A DNA stretch of 16,408 nucleotides from NCBI GenBank assembly GCA_011390435.1, contig JAABSK010000039.1, positions 1 to 16,408 on the forward strand, in the 5' to 3' direction. The notes below the pieces were generated by a model that made no database searches, was not told the origin of the DNA, and was given only the letters and a program-made list of their open reading frames with translations. Position numbers and translations under genes: made by a program. Source of the DNA: Desulfobacteraceae bacterium (GTDB lineage: Bacteria > Desulfobacterota > Desulfobacteria > Desulfobacterales > Desulfobacteraceae). Shown here in pieces: positions 12,777 to 16,408 of the stretch. Numbering within the stretch: position 1 is the stretch's first letter; every line of letters starts with the position of its first letter.

Positions 12777-13934
12777 TTATAATGAATGTAAATATTCCAT
12801 GTCCTTGACCTGGGTATTCTTTGTCCCGATGATCACCACCTGTATTGCATTGTTTTCGCCCTGCGTGAAATACAGTCGCCCGTTGTAGGCAAACAGCACC
12901 TCAAAACAGGGGGTTTTGTGTTTTTTTCCGGAAAAGACCTTTCGTTTGACCGTCACCAGATCCGGGTTCTGGTTCAGCAACGAAACCAGCTCTTCAGCCT
13001 TGATCTGCTGATCTTCGTTCAGGTTGAGCAGGCCGGAAACCGCCTTTCGGTTCATCTGTATGTTTTTATACAGCACACTGAAGCGCTTGAGCATAAAATC
13101 AAATTCATTCCGTCTGTTTTTGGAACTTTTGCGACGTTCATATTTCTGGATGGTTGATTTGAGCTCTTTGATCTCTTCTTCTTTCTGCTGCTTGAGTTCA
13201 ACATAGGAGTTGAGCTGCTCTTCAAGCGAGACGATCTCATCAAACAGCTCTTCTTCGTTGAGCTTGAGTTTTTCTTTATCTTCCTGGTACCGGGCATTCA
13301 ACGACTTGATATTTTCAAACAGCCCCTGCCGTTCCTTTTCCAGACCTTCCAGAATCAGTTTGAGATTTTTTTCCTCCTGCTGCAACCCGTCGATCAATTG
13401 TTTTTTGCGGTCTGTGTCCTTTGCCGCCCGGACACTTCCGATCCGGTAAAACAGGACAAAAACCAGCAGAGACAGGCTGAAACAGGACAAAAGAATCATA
13501 TTGGCAATAAATGAACCATGGCCAAAATCCGTTTCAACGGTGATGTCAAACCCCTGGTTGAGCAGATCAAAATTCTGTTTTGCCACCTGTTCGTAATTGT
13601 GATTGATCCGGGTGTTGCTCAAAAGGGCATCAACATCGGTAAATGTGGGATAAAGATACCTGCCGGTTGACGTGGTGACAAAAACCGTCACATCCAGACC
13701 GGCGGAATGAACCATCCAGTCGGATTTTAAAAAGCTGTGAATGTTCTGGGTCACCTGCTCTTCAATGGTGGCCCGCCCTTCCAGCAGTTTTTCAGTATCA
13801 CCGATGGCGATATCCTGTATCTTATGCAGATATCTGGCATCTGTATACCGGTCCAGGCTGTAAAGGATTCCAAGATAAAGCATCGGTGCGATCACAAGAC
13901 AGGCCAGTGCGGTTTTCAATGGAAAATATTTCAT
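12777..13934 (-). CDS. Two-TM coiled-coil membrane protein, unknown function
   Basis: A 385-aa protein. TM1 (about 8-25) leads to an extracytoplasmic domain (about 26-142), then TM2 (about 144-166). A long charged coiled coil (about 175-275, rich in E, K, L, Q) follows, then a compact C-terminal alpha/beta domain (about 285-385). The layout resembles bacterial sensors with a CACHE-like outer domain, but no kinase, GGDEF or MCP signature follows. It may therefore be a scaffold or a sensor lacking a recognisable output domain. The ATG follows directly after the stop of the DHH gene (TAAATG), and it precedes the ATPase gene by 9 bp, so it is most likely translated with both. Confidence 0.82.
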   Translation of the reverse strand: MKYFPLKTALACLVIAPMLYLGILYSLDRYTDARYLHKIQDIAIGDTEKLLEGRATIEEQVTQNIHSFLKSDWMVHSAGLDVTVFVTTSTGRYLYPTFTDVDALLSNTRINHNYEQVAKQNFDLLNQGFDITVETDFGHGSFIANMILLSCFSLSLLVFVLFYRIGSVRAAKDTDRKKQLIDGLQQEEKNLKLILEGLEKERQGLFENIKSLNARYQEDKEKLKLNEEELFDEIVSLEEQLNSYVELKQQKEEEIKELKSTIQKYERRKSSKNRRNEFDFMLKRFSVLYKNIQMNRKAVSGLLNLNEDQQIKAEELVSLLNQNPDLVTVKRKVFSGKKHKTPCFEVLFAYNGRLYFTQGENNAIQVVIIGTKNTQVKDMEYLHSL

Positions 13935-14924
13935 TTATTGAATCTTTTTACCTGCGTTTTTTTCAATCACCGAGATAATCCATTCACCCACTGCTTTTTT
14001 GCTGACCGAACCGTTGTCTTTTTTCACCTGCCTGATATCAAGCTCTGCCCGGGCCATTGTTTTATGCCCCCCGGCAGATCCAAATGCGGCAAACGCCTCT
14101 TTTGCGGTATTGCCGGCACCTTTTCGCAAACCATCATTGCGCAGAATGATAATCAGTTTTTGATCGTATACCCCGGAAACGATACTCCAGTTGACGTTTA
14201 CCAGGGTTAAAAAAAAATCTGCCACCATCACCAGTTCGTCCGGCTTTGAAATCGCTCCGGCATGATAGAATACCCGGTTGTTGATAATTTTTCTGTGCCG
14301 GATGGCCGCACCCAGAAAATCCAGATCTTCCTGATTGAGTGCTGCCCGTTCAACCTTTGTGACAATATTGTTATCAGCAAAGCGGTACAGGTATTGAAAT
14401 GCCCGGATATCCCGCAGTGTGGCCTGGCGGGTAAAATCTGATGTATCTGTCTTGATTCCCAGCATCAATGCTGCGGCAAGCTTTCCAGACGGTTTGATTT
14501 TTCTGGATTTAAGATATTCTGTCAAAATGGTGGAACAGGCCCCGTAATTCGAACGGATATCTGAAAAAGCTGCTTTTCCGGCGGTCAGCGGATGATGGTC
14601 GATAATGATGTCAAACCTGAAGTCGGAAAACTGTTCATTGTGGTCCGGCTGGGAGTCCACAATAATAAACAGATCAAAATATGACGGGTCAACCGTGTCC
14701 AGCAAAACGATCCCGGAATCGGTGTATTCGATCAGGGCCAGGTTGTCCGGGCGACTGATCTTGTTGAAATGAGCGATCACCACCTCGGACACTGTGCGCC
14801 ATAACAGCCGCTTAACCGCCATGGCACTGGCAATGGCATCCGGGTCGGCATTGATCACCACCAGTGCTTTGGATTTTGTCGCTGCCAGTTTTAACAGCTG
14901 GTTGAGTTTTTCACGATTGTTCAT
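13935..14924 (-). CDS. DHH/DHHA1-family phosphoesterase
   Basis: A 329-aa protein. It has motif I DPDAIASA (27-34), motif II VDSQPDH (89-95), motif III DHHP (109-112), motif IV GIKTDT (156-161), and a DHHA1 C-terminal domain with GSAGGHK (282-288). The family uses two metal ions to split phosphoester bonds in nanoRNA, cyclic dinucleotides, pAp or polyphosphate. The His that usually opens motif I, four residues before the first Asp, is V23 here. Substrate cannot be told from sequence; NrnA-like nanoRNase or cyclic dinucleotide hydrolysis are both possible. The start overlaps the previous gene by 14 bp and has GAGGA about ten bases upstream. The stop touches the next start codon. Confidence 0.9.
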   Translation of the reverse strand: MNNREKLNQLLKLAATKSKALVVINADPDAIASAMAVKRLLWRTVSEVVIAHFNKISRPDNLALIEYTDSGIVLLDTVDPSYFDLFIIVDSQPDHNEQFSDFRFDIIIDHHPLTAGKAAFSDIRSNYGACSTILTEYLKSRKIKPSGKLAAALMLGIKTDTSDFTRQATLRDIRAFQYLYRFADNNIVTKVERAALNQEDLDFLGAAIRHRKIINNRVFYHAGAISKPDELVMVADFFLTLVNVNWSIVSGVYDQKLIIILRNDGLRKGAGNTAKEAFAAFGSAGGHKTMARAELDIRQVKKDNGSVSKKAVGEWIISVIEKNAGKKIQ

Positions 14925-16023
14925 CTGCCGGTTTCCTCGTGTTACTGCTGAAAAACAACGTCAATGTGATGAAAGAATAGCCAATAATTGCAAGGATTGC
15001 AAGCGGACCGTAAAACACACCCAGAGGCGCCAGTACAATCGCTGTCAGCCAGTGAACGGCAATAACCGTGGGCGAATGCAGCTTGATGGGAAAATCGTCA
15101 AACCGGCAGATCACTGAAAGCCCGCACAGGTTCCAGCCATAAAGTGACGCAAACACATGCATGTGCAGCAGCCATTTGCTCTCCTGTGGATCATATCCGG
15201 GTGACATCTGCAGGAAAATGTAACCAATGCCGGTGATGGCGGTAAAAATCAGAAACCCGATACCGGATGTTAAAAAAAGTTTTTGCTGAATGGTGTCGGC
15301 AAAACGCAGGTACAAAAAAAACACCGTCACCACTGCCATAAAAAGCGCGGATGTAACGAACAACTGGGGAATGAAACGTTCCACCAGAATAAAGACAAAA
15401 AAGATAATGACCCCGCAGGTGATCGTCCAGAAACAGAGCTCCATCAGAGCTCTTGTGCAAAATGACCGCTTAGCTTTATCCAGCATGGAAAACACAAGGG
15501 ACAGGGTGATCAGGGAAAGGGGAAATGAATATCCAAGGAAAAACGTGTTCAGAGTCAGTTTTTCCATGGTGACATATTGAAAATACTCGTTGTTCAAAAT
15601 GACCAGAGACGCCATCATGATCCCGATGGACAGACACAGCAGGGCGGCCTGATGAAATTTTTCAAATACAGGTTCCTGTGCGGAAAAAAACTGCACCGGC
15701 ACAAGGGAAAATTTCTGGATTCTGACGGTTTCCACCAGAAAAAACAGCACAACAGAAATTAAAAGAGTGATCGGATACCACATCAGAAATGCTGAAACAG
15801 CGTAAAGAAGTGAAAATCCCAAAAAGGCCAGAACCTTTGACGAGATGTCGACTTGTTTTTCAGTATAGTACAGCAAAATCGTACCGCCCGTACACAGGTT
15901 AAACAAAAAGACATGGAGCCGCTCAAGGCTGTAGTGCGCTAATGGAAAATAGATATGAACAAAGCCGAAAACAAGGGCTGTGATCATCAATATGGAAAAC
16001 ATAATTTTCAGTCGTATGGTCAT
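14911..16023 (-). CDS. Polytopic membrane protein with conserved-looking His clusters, unknown function
   Basis: A 370-aa protein with about eleven predicted TM helices and short loops. Histidines sit in or beside the helices: RLHVFLFN near residue 37, LLHMHVFASLYGWN near 290, and HSPTVIAVHWL near 318-326. Aromatic and His spacing of this kind occurs in heme- or quinone-binding membrane proteins related to oxidase subunits, so a redox role is possible but not shown. No enzyme signature was recognised. AGGA precedes the ATG. The gene overlaps the DHH start by 14 bp and lies 54 bp after the SDR gene. Confidence 0.8.
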   Translation of the reverse strand: MTIRLKIMFSILMITALVFGFVHIYFPLAHYSLERLHVFLFNLCTGGTILLYYTEKQVDISSKVLAFLGFSLLYAVSAFLMWYPITLLISVVLFFLVETVRIQKFSLVPVQFFSAQEPVFEKFHQAALLCLSIGIMMASLVILNNEYFQYVTMEKLTLNTFFLGYSFPLSLITLSLVFSMLDKAKRSFCTRALMELCFWTITCGVIIFFVFILVERFIPQLFVTSALFMAVVTVFFLYLRFADTIQQKLFLTSGIGFLIFTAITGIGYIFLQMSPGYDPQESKWLLHMHVFASLYGWNLCGLSVICRFDDFPIKLHSPTVIAVHWLTAIVLAPLGVFYGPLAILAIIGYSFITLTLFFSSNTRKPADEQS

Positions 16024-16077
16024 TTCAAATTCATCCTGTCGTCTTAAGTCGCAATCAAAATTGTATCTGTGGTGTCT

Positions 16078-16408
16078 TTATCTGCCCAGCATCTCTTTAA
16101 AGGCAGTTTTCAAGCGGGTGTGCTGAAACAAAAACCCGGTTTTCAATAATTTTTCCGGAAGAACACGGGCACTGGTCAAAAGGGTTTCTTTGCCCATCTG
16201 TCCCCACAGCAGCACCGCCACAAACCGGGGCATCACCAGACGCACTTTCCTGGAAAACACTTCTGCCAGCGTACTGGAAAACGCTGCATTGGTCACCGGC
16301 TCCGGCGCAGTCAGATTCACCGGACCTGTGACAGCCGGATGATGGATGATATGGGCAATCCCGGCCAGGGTGTCATCCATACTGATCCAGCTGATATATT
16401 GCCTGCCA
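16078..16408 (-). CDS. YfcH-like / TIGR01777-family SDR nucleotide-sugar-epimerase homologue (C-terminal part)
   Basis: The gene runs in from the right edge and 109 codons are visible. They begin GRQYISWISMDDTLAGI, a pattern typical of the C-terminal half of this SDR subfamily (usually GxQWxSWIHIDD). Next comes GPVNLTAPEPVTNAAF, and it ends with LLTSARVLPEKLLKTGF and a short tail, the end that normally follows this domain (DUF1731). The NAD(P)-binding N-terminal half lies outside the window. The enzymatic role of this family is undefined. The 54 bp after its stop hold no clear terminator, so it may be co-transcribed with the downstream genes. Confidence 0.88.
   Translation of the reverse strand, partial: GRQYISWISMDDTLAGIAHIIHHPAVTGPVNLTAPEPVTNAAFSSTLAEVFSRKVRLVMPRFVAVLLWGQMGKETLLTSARVLPEKLLKTGFLFQHTRLKTAFKEMLGR

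Overview
The window reads as chromosomal DNA of a Gram-negative bacterium, most likely a sulfate-reducing Desulfobacterota (Desulfobacteraceae-like). This is inferred from moderate GC, outer-membrane and periplasmic proteins, a sigma-54 two-component pair, a PilZ protein and an ExeA-like ATPase. No rRNA, tRNA, CRISPR array or insertion sequence was seen.

Region 1 (1-1720) is the head of a chromosomal integron. A tyrosine recombinase of the integron-integrase type (455-1720, +) faces away from the start of a divergent gene (1-118, -). That gene has its own strong ribosome binding site and looks like the first visible cassette gene. Between them lie a good sigma-70 promoter for the integrase and a 175-bp block of nested inverted repeats (138-313). 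The block folds as a three-way junction, and one arm looks like a short attC site. All G-T wobble pairs of the fold lie on the + strand, which would be the bottom strand of leftward-reading cassettes. The integrase carries a second, degenerate core-binding domain at its N terminus.

Region 2 (1743-10972, all -) is a compact gene run. In transcription order it encodes an outer-membrane beta-barrel, an exported protein of unknown function, a PilZ protein, a membrane histidine kinase with PDZ-like and GAF regions, a sigma-54-dependent response regulator, a CorA-type ion channel with a GTN signature in place of GMN, and an AEC-family permease. Upstream of the barrel gene is a near-consensus sigma-54 promoter (11053-11068). 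About 110-150 bp upstream of its predicted start are two identical 16-bp near-palindromes, 23 bp apart, placed like an enhancer. The simplest model is that the response regulator of this run controls its own operon.

Region 3 (11226-16408, all -) is a second tight run: the end of a YfcH-like SDR protein, a polytopic His-containing membrane protein, a DHH-family phosphoesterase, a two-TM coiled-coil protein, and an ExeA/GspA-like AAA ATPase fused through one TM segment and a Pro-rich linker to an OmpA-type peptidoglycan-binding domain. The last three genes abut or nearly abut. Regions 2 and 3 together suggest cell-envelope or secretion functions under two-component and cyclic-di-GMP control, but no substrate can be named from sequence.
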